64,000 bases of DNA, from assembly GCF_013032855.1 (NCBI RefSeq), contig NZ_WQDA01000005.1:248001-312000 (forward strand), in the 5' to 3' direction. Under the pieces are notes generated by a model. The model was not told the origin of the DNA. It worked only from the letters and a program-made list of their open reading frames with translations, and ran no database searches. Source of the DNA: Ruegeria arenilitoris. GTDB lineage: Bacteria > Pseudomonadota > Alphaproteobacteria > Rhodobacterales > Rhodobacteraceae. Positions 18,299-25,999 of the stretch are shown here, piece after piece. Position 1 is the stretch's first letter. Every line of letters begins with the position of its first letter. A program made the translations under genes and the position numbers.

Positions 18299-18517
18299 AT
18301 GGCGCGAAATGAGTGGATACTGGACGTATTGTCGGACCTCAACGCCTTCGCCGTTGCGAATGGGTTGACCGCTCTGGCCGAGCAGCTTGACGACACCAGG
18401 CTGATCGCCGCGGCCGAAATTGCGTCCCTGAACGATGAGGCAAAAGCGCCGTCGAATGGGAACACAGTTCGATTTGAGCCAGGTCCTGGAGGATTTGGAA
18501 AACACCAGCACGCTTGA
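18299..18517 (+). CDS. small ORF overlapping luxR (possible leader protein)
   Basis: A 72-residue ORF beginning MARNEWILDVLSDLNAFAVAN. Its first 45 residues look like a compact helical domain; the tail (NGNTVRFEPGPGG) overlaps the start of luxR in another frame by about 60 bases. A good Shine-Dalgarno (GGAGAG) five bases before ATG 18299 makes it the best-initiated ORF of this operon; an ATG directly before (18296) is also possible. Translation may be coupled to luxR, whose own ribosome site is poor. No known function or family could be named. Confidence 0.6.
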   Translation: MARNEWILDVLSDLNAFAVANGLTALAEQLDDTRLIAAAEIASLNDEAKAPSNGNTVRFEPGPGGFGKHQHA

Positions 18518-19175
18518 CGAGCTGGGTGCGGTTGCTGTCCGCATCAGGGACAAACTGAAGGTCGATCACATCGTCTATCACTGGGTCGATGGCGCCGGCG
18601 ATCAATATGGCTACACCACCTATCCGGATGCCTGGGCCGACCGATACCGTGAACGCAACTATCACCGAATAGATCCCGTAATCCTGGGCTGCTTCCAGCG
18701 GTTTCATCCGGTCAATTGGAAATCTCTGAACTGGTCCGGCAAGGTCGCAAAAGCCTTTCTGCAGGATGCTTTGGATCATGGTGTCGGCAATCAGGGCTAT
18801 TCGATCCCAATTCGTGGGCCGAATGGCCAGTTCGCGCTTTTTACGGTCAATCACAGTTGCAGCGACGAGGCTTGGGGTGCCTTCATCGTGACCTACAGCC
18901 GCGAGTTGATACTGCTCGCCCACTACTTCAACCGCAAAGCTTTGGATTTCGAGCAGGACCGCAGACCCGAATCCGCGCGCGGTCTCTCTCCGCGCGAGAT
19001 CGACGCGATGACGCTGCTGGCCTTGGGCTACAGCCGGGCGCAGGTCGCGCACTCCCTGTCTATTTCCGAGCACACATTGCGTGTCTATATCGAAAGCGCC
19101 CGGTCCAAGCTGGGTGCTCTGAATACAACCCATGCCATCGCCACTGCCCTCAGCAGAGGATTAATAGTGGTTTAA
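18456..19175 (+). CDS. luxR: LuxR-family autoinducer-responsive regulator
   Basis: A 239-residue LuxR-type regulator. The N-terminal autoinducer domain (about 1-165) keeps the six hallmark positions in TraR spacing: W and Y in DAWADRY, D-P in HRIDPV, W in PVNWKS, and a G near GVGNQGYSIP. The C-terminal GerE helix-turn-helix (about 175-239) has LSPREIDAMTLLALGYSRAQ and LSISEHTLRVYIESARSKLG. It therefore probably binds the acyl-homoserine lactone made by the adjacent luxI. The ATG at 18456 is preferred; one at 18435 is in frame. Neither has a good ribosome site, fitting coupling to the overlapping upstream ORF. Confidence 0.93.
   Translation: MGTQFDLSQVLEDLENTSTLDELGAVAVRIRDKLKVDHIVYHWVDGAGDQYGYTTYPDAWADRYRERNYHRIDPVILGCFQRFHPVNWKSLNWSGKVAKAFLQDALDHGVGNQGYSIPIRGPNGQFALFTVNHSCSDEAWGAFIVTYSRELILLAHYFNRKALDFEQDRRPESARGLSPREIDAMTLLALGYSRAQVAHSLSISEHTLRVYIESARSKLGALNTTHAIATALSRGLIVV
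19161..19175 (+). promoter_or_regulatory. TTAA-N7-TTAA site at the luxR/luxI junction
   Basis: TTAA (19161-19164), seven bases, TTAA (19172-19175) lies over the last codons and stop of luxR, 83 bases before luxI. It fits the core of the CtrA consensus without the final C. Since it overlaps coding sequence, chance is a real possibility. Confidence 0.35.
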
Positions 19176-19219
19176 GGCCCGCGCGAGGGCCACACGGTAA
19201 ATTAACCACGACTTTGTAC

Positions 19220-19250
19220 CCCCTTCGTTCCAGTACTGGACGACAAGGGG
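19220..19250 (+). promoter_or_regulatory. luxI leader inverted repeat covering the ribosome site
   Basis: A nested inverted repeat: CCCCTT (19220-19225) with AAGGGG (19245-19250), CGT with ACG, and a central 10-bp palindrome CCAGTACTGG (19230-19239). AAGGGG is also the Shine-Dalgarno of luxI, whose ATG starts eight bases later. As DNA it could be a LuxR operator; as RNA it could hide the ribosome site. It does not match the classical 20-bp lux box. Confidence 0.55.
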
Positions 19251-19257
19251 AAAAGTC

Positions 19258-19896
19258 ATGCTGCGTTATGTTTACGCTGACGAGCTTCATAAATTTCCAA
19301 AATTGGCCGAGGGGATGTTTCGCGACCGCGCAGATCAATTCAAAACCCGCCTCGGATGGGATGTTCATGTCAATTCCAAAGGAGAGGAACGGGATCAGTA
19401 TGATGATATGAACCCGCTGTATGTCATCTGGGAAGAGCCGGACGGCAGTCACGGCGGATCGATGCGGGTATTGCCCACGACTGGCCCTGTCATGGTAAAT
19501 GAGGTGTTCGGGCATCTGACCGGCGGCAGCCCAATCCGCAGCCCGCTGATCTGGGAAGTGACGCGGTTCTGCCTGTCCCGCACCGCTCATCCACACACGG
19601 CCGGGGCAATCATGCTGAGCGGGGGGGAGATCATGGAAGGCTTCGGTCTGACCCACATCGCCGGGGTCTTTGATGCAAGGATGATCCGTATCTATCGGCT
19701 AATCGGTTCCTCGCCGGTGGTCTTGGGCTCGGAGGGGGCGGGCCGTGACCAGATTTCGGTCGGTCTTTGGCCCTATTCCGCTGACGATTGCAACCGCGTG
19801 GCCGAGCGGGCGGGCATCCCGCGCGAGCTGTCGCGATTGTGGTTCAAGACGGCGTTCGGGTCCGCCGCGCGGCATCGGTTCGCACTGTCTGCCTGA
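19258..19896 (+). CDS. luxI: acyl-homoserine-lactone synthase
   Basis: A 212-residue LuxI-family synthase making N-acyl homoserine lactone from S-adenosylmethionine and an acyl carrier. All invariant family positions are visible: R-F-W in MFRDRADQFKTRLGW, D-D in DQYDDMNPLYV, R in GGSMRVLPT, and E-x-x-R in LIWEVTRFCLSRT. Length is normal (200-215). It sits 82 bases after luxR. The chain length of the product cannot be read from the sequence. The next gene, a helicase, starts about 50 bases later but is probably a separate unit. Confidence 0.95.
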   Translation: MLRYVYADELHKFPKLAEGMFRDRADQFKTRLGWDVHVNSKGEERDQYDDMNPLYVIWEEPDGSHGGSMRVLPTTGPVMVNEVFGHLTGGSPIRSPLIWEVTRFCLSRTAHPHTAGAIMLSGGEIMEGFGLTHIAGVFDARMIRIYRLIGSSPVVLGSEGAGRDQISVGLWPYSADDCNRVAERAGIPRELSRLWFKTAFGSAARHRFALSA

Positions 19897-19947
19897 CGTT
19901 GAATTCCGCATCTGGCGCAGGTTGGCGCGGCCCTGTAGGGTCGCGCC

Positions 19948-21480
19948 ATGTCTCTGCCCAAGGTTACTTTTTCCGAAGATCAGGCCGCCGCGTTCGACAG
20001 CATAGCCCAGATGCTGAAAACCGCAGGCGTGGACCTGGAAGATGATGCGCTGCTCAAACTGCCCGGCCAGGGCGAATCGGGGGTCATGGCGGTGATCGGC
20101 AAGGCCGGATCGGGCAAGACCCTGCTGTTGGCCGAACTCTTCAAGGCACTGGCCGAGACCGGAGTTCAGATCGTCTCGGGCGACTATGAAAGCCGCAAAT
20201 CGAAGGACAAGCGCAGCCTTGCCATTTTGGCCCCGACCAACAAGGCCGCCAGCGTGTTGCGGTTGCGCGGTGTTCCGGCCACCACCATTCACCGCATTCT
20301 GTACACGCCGGTCTATGATCCGGAATACGAACGGATCGCCGAGTGGCTGGCGGGCAACGACGACCGCCCCGAGATCGAAGGCCTGACCGACGAGGCGTTG
20401 GACCGCGCGGCCGCGTTCTATGCCAACAACAAGTCCATCCCGGGTGCCCTGGCCGCCGCCGGCCTGCGCGGGTCGGATTTCATAACCGGATGGAAACGTC
20501 GCGACGAGCCGCTGGATATCGGGTTCGTCGATGAGGCCTCGATGCTGGATGACCGGCAGTTCGAGGATCTCAAGGAGATCTTTCCCACTTTGCTGCTGTT
20601 CGGCGATCCGGCACAGTTGGCACCAGTGAATCAGTCCGGGTCGATGGTGTTCGATGCTCTGCCCGAACCGCGCAAGCTGATCCTGCACCGGGTGCACCGG
20701 CAAGAGGCCGACAACCCCATCCTGGACCTGGCTCATGCGCTGGCCGATCCTGCGATGGGGTTCGAGGATTTCGAACGCCTTGTCGAGCAGACCGCACGCA
20801 CGGATGACCGCGTGGTCTGGGGCCAGCGGGTCGAGGTCGACCTGATGGCCCGAAGCCCGGTTTTGGTCTGGCGGAATGCGACGCGTATCCGGCTGATCCA
20901 GGCCTTCCGCCAGGTGCATGGCGCCCCCGAGACCGAGCTGTTGGAAGGTGAACCGTTGATCTGTGACGGGATCGAGCTGCCGCTGAAGCACCGCAAGAAG
21001 CGGCTGGACCTCGAGGCGCGCGGGCTGATCAAGGGCGCGCAGGTGATCTATTTGGGGCCGGGGCGCAAGCCGGGGTTCTCGCGGCTGCATGTCATGGGGG
21101 CCGAAGACCCGCAGGTCAGCGCCGCGTCGATCGTGCAGATCGAAAAGCCCGACGAGGAAGAGCCCTTCATCCCCTTTGCCGCGCGCATGGGGGCCACGTT
21201 TCTGCATGGGGCCGCGGTGACGATCCACAAGGCGCAGGGCTCGCAATGGGACACGGTGCAGGTCTTTGCCCCTGACCTTTACGCCGCCGCCCGCATGGGC
21301 CGGACCGAGGCCGGGCAACCCCTGTGGAAACGGCTGGCCTATGTGGCCATCACCCGGGCGCAAGAGCGGCTGATCTGGGTGGTGCGCAACCGGCTGTCCA
21401 AACCAAGCCACCCGCTGCGGGTTGACGACCTGCGTGCGGTCCCGGCCGCAAAACTGACGCTGGAGGCGGAGGAGACGTGA
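19948..21480 (+). CDS. RecD-like superfamily 1 DNA helicase
   Basis: A 510-residue UvrD/RecD-type ATPase. Walker A is in VIGKAGSGKTLLLAEL (about 49-64), motif Ia in LAPTNKAASVL, Walker B in DIGFVDEASMLDD, motif III in LLFGDPAQLAPV, and the C-terminal RecA-like domain has AAVTIHKAQGSQW and YVAITRAQERLIWV. It lacks the N-terminal extension of true RecD2 and has no RecB or RecC neighbour, so it is probably a stand-alone RecD-like helicase used in replication or repair. The following SDR gene overlaps its stop codon by four bases. Confidence 0.9.
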   Translation: MSLPKVTFSEDQAAAFDSIAQMLKTAGVDLEDDALLKLPGQGESGVMAVIGKAGSGKTLLLAELFKALAETGVQIVSGDYESRKSKDKRSLAILAPTNKAASVLRLRGVPATTIHRILYTPVYDPEYERIAEWLAGNDDRPEIEGLTDEALDRAAAFYANNKSIPGALAAAGLRGSDFITGWKRRDEPLDIGFVDEASMLDDRQFEDLKEIFPTLLLFGDPAQLAPVNQSGSMVFDALPEPRKLILHRVHRQEADNPILDLAHALADPAMGFEDFERLVEQTARTDDRVVWGQRVEVDLMARSPVLVWRNATRIRLIQAFRQVHGAPETELLEGEPLICDGIELPLKHRKKRLDLEARGLIKGAQVIYLGPGRKPGFSRLHVMGAEDPQVSAASIVQIEKPDEEEPFIPFAARMGATFLHGAAVTIHKAQGSQWDTVQVFAPDLYAAARMGRTEAGQPLWKRLAYVAITRAQERLIWVVRNRLSKPSHPLRVDDLRAVPAAKLTLEAEET

Positions 21481-22205
21481 AGACGATCATCGTAACTGGG
21501 GCAAGTTCGGGCATCGGGCAAGCGACGGCCGAGCTGTTTCTGGACCAGGGCTGGCAGGTCGGCCTGCTGGCGCGAAGCGCGGACAAGCTGAGCCAGGTGG
21601 CCGCGATGCGCGAAAACGCCATTCCGCTGGTGGCCGACGTGACGGACCCCCAAGCGGTGTCAGCGGCCTTCGATGAATTTCAGGCGCAGGCCGGGCGATT
21701 GGACGTTCTGTTCAACAACGCGGGTATTTTCGCGCCCGCAGGCACGATCGACGAAATCGCGCTGGACGACTGGTATCAGAGCGTCAACGTGAACCTGAAC
21801 GGGATGTTTCTGTGTGCTCGCGCGGCCTTTGGCTTGATGCGCAGGCAGGTACCCCAGGGGGGCCGCATCATCAACAACGGCTCGATCGCGGCGCATGTAC
21901 CGCGTCCGAACTCGGTGCACTACACCGCCACCAAACACGCGATTACCGGGCTGACGCGGAGCCTGTCGCTTGACGGCCGCGCTCATGGGATCGCCTGTGG
22001 GCAGATCGACATCGGAAATGCCAGAACCCAGATGGTGCAGAACCTGGTCGATACGGCGGTTGCTGAAGGGCGAGAGCCTGATCCGACGATGGCGGTCGAA
22101 GATGCCGCGCGCTCGGTCCTCCACATGGCCAGCCTGCCGCCCGAAGCCAACGTCCAGTTTATGACCGTGATGGCAACGACGATGCCGTATATAGGGCGCG
22201 GGTAG
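21477..22205 (+). CDS. SDR family oxidoreductase
   Basis: A 242-residue classical short-chain dehydrogenase/reductase. TGASSGIGQAT (8-18) is the NAD(P) glycine motif, NNAG (about 83-86) the structural motif, serine in NNGSIAAHV and YTATK form the catalytic Ser-Tyr-Lys set, and the asparagine is in VNVNLNGMF. The substrate is not predictable. LARSADKL after the second strand, with an arginine, hints at NADP preference. It starts in an ATGA-type overlap with the helicase stop, so the two are cotranslated, an unexplained but probably simple cotranscription. It ends convergent with the TIGR02186 gene. Confidence 0.92.
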   Translation: MKTIIVTGASSGIGQATAELFLDQGWQVGLLARSADKLSQVAAMRENAIPLVADVTDPQAVSAAFDEFQAQAGRLDVLFNNAGIFAPAGTIDEIALDDWYQSVNVNLNGMFLCARAAFGLMRRQVPQGGRIINNGSIAAHVPRPNSVHYTATKHAITGLTRSLSLDGRAHGIACGQIDIGNARTQMVQNLVDTAVAEGREPDPTMAVEDAARSVLHMASLPPEANVQFMTVMATTMPYIGRG

Positions 22206-22208
22206 CGG

Positions 22209-22973
22209 TCAGTTTTCGCGCAACAGTCGGAAAGCCGTCGAAGCGCCCCAGCCTGCGGCGATGGCAATGACGAGGGACATCAACCCGTACCAGACCGGCT
22301 GTTGACGCGACATGTTGTAGAGAAACCGCTCGAGCCCGACTTTCCGAACGTCGATAACCGTCTCGAACTGCGAAATGACTTCGCCGTTCCGCATCAGGAA
22401 GATGCGGGTCAGGTAGTCGCCTTCGGTCAAGTCGGCCGGCATCTCGATGGAGGTGCGGAATAGCGTTTGCTCATCCACGGCAACCGTGTTCTCCCGGATC
22501 GAGTACAGGCCCTCATCCTCGCGGATCCTGACGACGGCCCGGGCGAAATCCTGAGCCTCCCGAATATGCATGGCTGCCCCGACGGACCGGATCGCGCGCC
22601 GGATCGAGATGCGATAGCGCAGATCTTCGGTGTCGGTGATGATGTCCGTGAACGGTGCGCTTGTGGCGACTGCGTAGAAGCTGGGTGCGGAATCGACCAG
22701 AACGCTGTCGGTATTCACCCAGATGCCGAATTTCTTTTCCTTGCGCCGCACCATGACCGGCTCGGACGGGCCTGCGACTGCCACGATCACCTCCAGCGGA
22801 GGGCCGGGCGGGATCGGCGCTTCGCGCTTGACGGCGCCAAAGATCAGAATCTCGGATCCGTCGAAATCGGCGGTGATGGCCACGCGATCCTGGCTGAGGC
22901 CAAGAACGACCTGCTCATCCGCGGCATGGACGGGGAGGGTCAGGAACACAAGGGCGATGAACCAGCGCAACAC
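22209..22973 (-). CDS. TIGR02186 family transmembrane protein
   Basis: A protein of about 254 residues: signal peptide (LRWFIALVFLTLPVHA), a beta-rich periplasmic domain (about 20-225) with VVLGLSQDRVAITADFDGSE and FGIWVNTDS, and one C-terminal membrane helix. This layout is the TIGR02186 family, usually found next to TauE/SafE permeases. Here it directly follows one, overlapping its end. Start: the GTG at 22973 has a GGGGGG ribosome site eight bases before it and gives a clean signal peptide; ATG 22988, five codons upstream, is the alternative. It probably works with the permease, perhaps as a periplasmic partner, but its biochemistry is unknown. Confidence 0.82.
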   Translation of the reverse strand: MLRWFIALVFLTLPVHAADEQVVLGLSQDRVAITADFDGSEILIFGAVKREAPIPPGPPLEVIVAVAGPSEPVMVRRKEKKFGIWVNTDSVLVDSAPSFYAVATSAPFTDIITDTEDLRYRISIRRAIRSVGAAMHIREAQDFARAVVRIREDEGLYSIRENTVAVDEQTLFRTSIEMPADLTEGDYLTRIFLMRNGEVISQFETVIDVRKVGLERFLYNMSRQQPVWYGLMSLVIAIAAGWGASTAFRLLREN

Positions 22974-22974
22974 G

Positions 22975-23895
22975 TCAATGCCCCCCATCGGTGCCAAGCG
23001 AGTACAGCTCGGCCGGTTGCAACAACAGATCCAGGGCCAGCTTTCCGCAAACCGCCAAGACAAGAGCGGCCAGCAGAACGCGCAGCTGCTCGGCCGGGAT
23101 GCGTGCCCCCAGCACGGTCCCGATCTGAGCCCCGATCACCCCGCCAACCAGCAGCAGGACAGCCAGCACGATATCGACCGTAAAGTTGGTCGTGGCGTGC
23201 AGCATGGTGGTGAAGCCCGTGACGAAAATAATCTGGAAAAGGGATGTCCCCACAACCACTTTGGTCGGCATTCCCAGCAGATAGATCATGGCGGGCACCA
23301 TGATGAACCCGCCGCCCACACCCATGATCGCCGACAACACGCCGACGAACAGCCCGACAAGCACCGGCGGAATGACCGAGATATACAGCCCCGAGGTCCG
23401 GAACCGCATCTTGAACGGCAGGGCGTGGATCCACCCCCTCTGGCGCCGTTTGACAGGGACCCCACCGGCCTTGCGGGACCTGCGCAGTGCATTGAGGCTT
23501 TCAAAGAACATCAGCCCGCCAATGACGCCCAGAAAGACGACATAGCAGAGCTTGACCAGCAGATCGACCTGACCCAGGCTTTTGAGATAGTTGAAGAAGA
23601 CAACGCCCACGGCTGCGCCGATCAGACCACCCACAAGAAGGACCGTGCCCATCTTCAGGTCGACCGTCTTTCTTCGGAAATGCGCCAGCACCCCCGAGAA
23701 TGACGAGGCAACGATCTGGTTCGCCTCGGTTGCCACGGCAACGGCGGGTGGGATGCCGATAAAGAACAGCAGCGGGGTCATCAAAAAGCCGCCACCGACA
23801 CCGAACATGCCGGACAGGATTCCCACCATGCCGCCGAGGCCAAGCAGCAGAAAGGCGTTTACGGAAACTTCGGCGATAGGCAGGTAGATATGCAT
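22975..23895 (-). CDS. TSUP family (TauE/SafE) permease, tandem copy 1
   Basis: A 306-residue permease with about eight membrane helices. N-terminal repeat motif GILSGMFGVGGGFLMTPLLF (about 25-44) and second repeat motif AIMGVGGGFIMVPAMIYLLG (about 203-222) are the paired glycine-rich signatures of the TSUP family. A basic cytoplasmic loop (about 135-165) is present. Its closest relative in the window is the next gene upstream. Together with the TIGR02186 gene it forms a leftward unit. Family members export sulfite or sulfonates; substrate unknown here. Confidence 0.92.
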   Translation of the reverse strand: MHIYLPIAEVSVNAFLLLGLGGMVGILSGMFGVGGGFLMTPLLFFIGIPPAVAVATEANQIVASSFSGVLAHFRRKTVDLKMGTVLLVGGLIGAAVGVVFFNYLKSLGQVDLLVKLCYVVFLGVIGGLMFFESLNALRRSRKAGGVPVKRRQRGWIHALPFKMRFRTSGLYISVIPPVLVGLFVGVLSAIMGVGGGFIMVPAMIYLLGMPTKVVVGTSLFQIIFVTGFTTMLHATTNFTVDIVLAVLLLVGGVIGAQIGTVLGARIPAEQLRVLLAALVLAVCGKLALDLLLQPAELYSLGTDGGH

Positions 23896-24016
23896 GTGGT
23901 CTAGCCGATCCGTACTGCGGTGGACTGGTAAAAACGATCAAAGGCGGGCGCGTTGCGTTGGGCGAAGAAACGGACTGGTGGGTACATGGCGGTTTCGAAG
24001 GATAAACTGGTCACGA

Positions 24017-24940
24017 TCAAACCCCCGCCAATTCAGAAAGCGAATAGAATTCTGTCGGAGCCACGATCAGTTCCAGCCCGACTTTTCCGGCCACGATCAT
24101 GACCAGTACCGCCAGCAAAACCCGCAGCTGCTCAGCCTTCAGCCGGGCGCCGACCATGCTGCCGAACTGGGCCCCAACGACACCTCCGATCAACAGGAAC
24201 AAGGCCAGCACGATGTCCACGCTGAAGTTGGTCGAAGCGTGGATCATCGTCGTAAACCCGGCCACGAAAATGATCTGAAACAGCGAGGTTCCGATCACCA
24301 CCTTTGTCGGCATTCCCAGGATATAGATCATTGCCGGAACCATGATGAACCCGCCGCCAACGCCCATGATGGCCGACAGGATTCCGACGCCAAAGCCGAC
24401 CAGGATGGGTGGAATGACCGAGATGTACAGGTTTGACTCGCGGAACCGCATTTTGAACGGCAGTGCATGAACCCAGGTGCGTTGGCGGCGTGCGGTCGGT
24501 GCGGTGCCGCCCGCTGCCCGTGACCGGCGAATTGCACGCAGGCTCTCAATGAACATCAAGGTGCCGATGAGGCCTAGAAACACGACGTAACACAGCTGGA
24601 CCGCCAGATCGACCTGCCCCAAATGCTTGAGATAGTTGAAGACGAGCATTCCCAGCGTCGCGCCCAGCAGGCCGCCGCCCAGCAGAACCGATCCCATCTT
24701 CAGGTCTACGGTCCTGCGCTTGAGATGTGCCATCAGCCCGGAAAACGAGGATGCCACCACCTGGTTGGCCGATGTCGCCACGGCGACTGCAGGTGGAATG
24801 CCAATCAGAAACAGCAGTGGCGTGATCAGAAAGCCGCCTCCCACTCCGAACATGCCGGACAGAACGCCCACGGAAACACCAATCGCCAGCAGGACAAACG
24901 GGCTAACGGATACTTCGGCTATGGGAAGGTAGACGTGCAT
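24017..24940 (-). CDS. TSUP family (TauE/SafE) permease, tandem copy 2
   Basis: A 307-residue paralogue of the preceding permease, colinear over the whole length: both start YLPIAEVSV, share GMFGVGGGFL, IGIPPAVAVAT, VDLKMG, LGQVDL, LCYVVFLG, ALPFKMRFR, GVGGGFIMVPAMIY and GMPTKVV. They differ mainly in the loop at 135-165 and in the tail. This is a tandem duplication, old enough for many substitutions. The 121-base gap between the copies contains no gene. Directional transcription from this copy through the next and the TIGR02186 gene is likely. Confidence 0.92.
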   Translation of the reverse strand: MHVYLPIAEVSVSPFVLLAIGVSVGVLSGMFGVGGGFLITPLLFLIGIPPAVAVATSANQVVASSFSGLMAHLKRRTVDLKMGSVLLGGGLLGATLGMLVFNYLKHLGQVDLAVQLCYVVFLGLIGTLMFIESLRAIRRSRAAGGTAPTARRQRTWVHALPFKMRFRESNLYISVIPPILVGFGVGILSAIMGVGGGFIMVPAMIYILGMPTKVVIGTSLFQIIFVAGFTTMIHASTNFSVDIVLALFLLIGGVVGAQFGSMVGARLKAEQLRVLLAVLVMIVAGKVGLELIVAPTEFYSLSELAGV

Positions 24941-24958
24941 ACCCTCTTAGAGCGCTTG

Positions 24959-24988
24959 CGGCATGCAAAATCAACTCTGCATGCCGCT
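24959..24988. other. ten-base-pair hairpin
   Basis: Perfect arms GCGGCATGCA (24959-24968) and TGCATGCCGC (24979-24988) with a ten-base loop. It lies between the ABC operon terminator and the upstream side of the TSUP gene. It may back up the terminator or mark the boundary; no U tract in either direction beyond TTT. Confidence 0.5.
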
Positions 24989-24999
24989 TTGCAGCAAAC

Positions 25000-25020
25000 A
25001 GGACTGAAAAGCAGTCCTGA
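25000..25020 (-). terminator. terminator of the BMP-type ABC operon
   Basis: Perfect 8-bp arms CAGGACTG (25000-25007) and CAGTCCTG (25013-25020). Read leftward the stem is followed by TTTGC. It lies 11 bases after the last permease gene of the leftward operon. The short U tract makes it a moderate terminator, possibly helped by the next hairpin. Confidence 0.6.
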
Positions 25021-25030
25021 ACTGGCCTTA

Positions 25031-25999
25031 TCAGCGCTCTTTCACATAAGGCTCGCCACCGGCCCTTGGCGGGACCGCTTTGCCGACGAAACCTGCCAGG
25101 ATCACCACGGTCAGGATATAGGGCAGCGCGTCCATGACCTGAACGGGGATTATGATGCCGCCCAGGTCGATATTCTGGAACCGCAGAGCGACAGCCTGCA
25201 GCAGCCCGAACAGTAAACACGCCCACATGGCGTGCCATGGCCGCCACTTGGCAAAGATCAGTGCGGCCAGTGCGATGAAGCCCCGGCCGGCCGTCATGTC
25301 TTTGACGAACCCTGCCTGCAACGCAGTAGCCAAATAGGCCCCGGCGATGCCACACAGCACGCCACAGATGGCGACGGCTGCGTAGCGAAGCCCCACCACC
25401 GAGACGCCCGCAGTGTCCACTGCCGCCGGGTTTTCACCCACGGCGCGCAGGCGCAGGCCAAAGCGGGTGCGGAACAGCACCCACCAGGTGGCGGGCACCA
25501 TCAGGAACGCCACGTAAACAAGAATCGAGTGGCCTGAGAGCAATTCGGCGTAGATGGGACCGATGATCGGCACACCGCTCAAAGCTTCTGCGAAGGGGAA
25601 GTTGATCGGCTCAAACCGGCCACCCCCGAACAACGACGGAGTGCGGCCGCCTTGCTGGAACCAGTCCTGGGCCACCAGCACTGTCAAGCCGGCAGCCAGG
25701 AAGTTGATGGCGACACCGGAAATCAGCTGGTTCCCCCGGAACGTGATCGAGGCAAGCCCGTGCAGGCCAGACAGCACCAAGGACGATGCGATGCCGGCCA
25801 GCAGGCCCAGCCATACCGACCCGGTGACGGCGGCAACGGCGGCCGAGAAGAATGCGGCCATCAGCATCTTGCCTTCCAGGCCGATGTCGAAAATGCCAGC
25901 GCGTTCCGAATACAAGCCGGCCAGACAGGCCAGAAGCAGCGGCGTGGCCAGGCGAATGGTCGAGTCCAGAACCTGGACGATCGTCAGGAACAACTCCAT
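25031..25999 (-). CDS. ABC transporter permease (BMP/nucleoside type, second permease)
   Basis: A 322-residue inner-membrane permease of the BPD_transp_2 family with about eight to ten helices. The typical segments LACLAGLYSERAGIFDIGLEGKM (about 24-46) and FRGNQLISGVAINFLAAGL place it with NupQ/YufQ-like proteins that pair with BMP-family binding proteins. GENPAAVDTAGVSV near residue 188 is the coupling-helix region facing the ATPase. The last gene of a four-gene leftward operon; its start overlaps the end of the first permease gene by one base. Confidence 0.93.
   Translation of the reverse strand: MELFLTIVQVLDSTIRLATPLLLACLAGLYSERAGIFDIGLEGKMLMAAFFSAAVAAVTGSVWLGLLAGIASSLVLSGLHGLASITFRGNQLISGVAINFLAAGLTVLVAQDWFQQGGRTPSLFGGGRFEPINFPFAEALSGVPIIGPIYAELLSGHSILVYVAFLMVPATWWVLFRTRFGLRLRAVGENPAAVDTAGVSVVGLRYAAVAICGVLCGIAGAYLATALQAGFVKDMTAGRGFIALAALIFAKWRPWHAMWACLLFGLLQAVALRFQNIDLGGIIIPVQVMDALPYILTVVILAGFVGKAVPPRAGGEPYVKER

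Noticed and set aside
19699..21411. 570-codon open frame antisense to the helicase gene
   Set aside because: Its translation is low-complexity and Q/R/H-rich with no domain, while the opposite strand carries complete helicase motifs.
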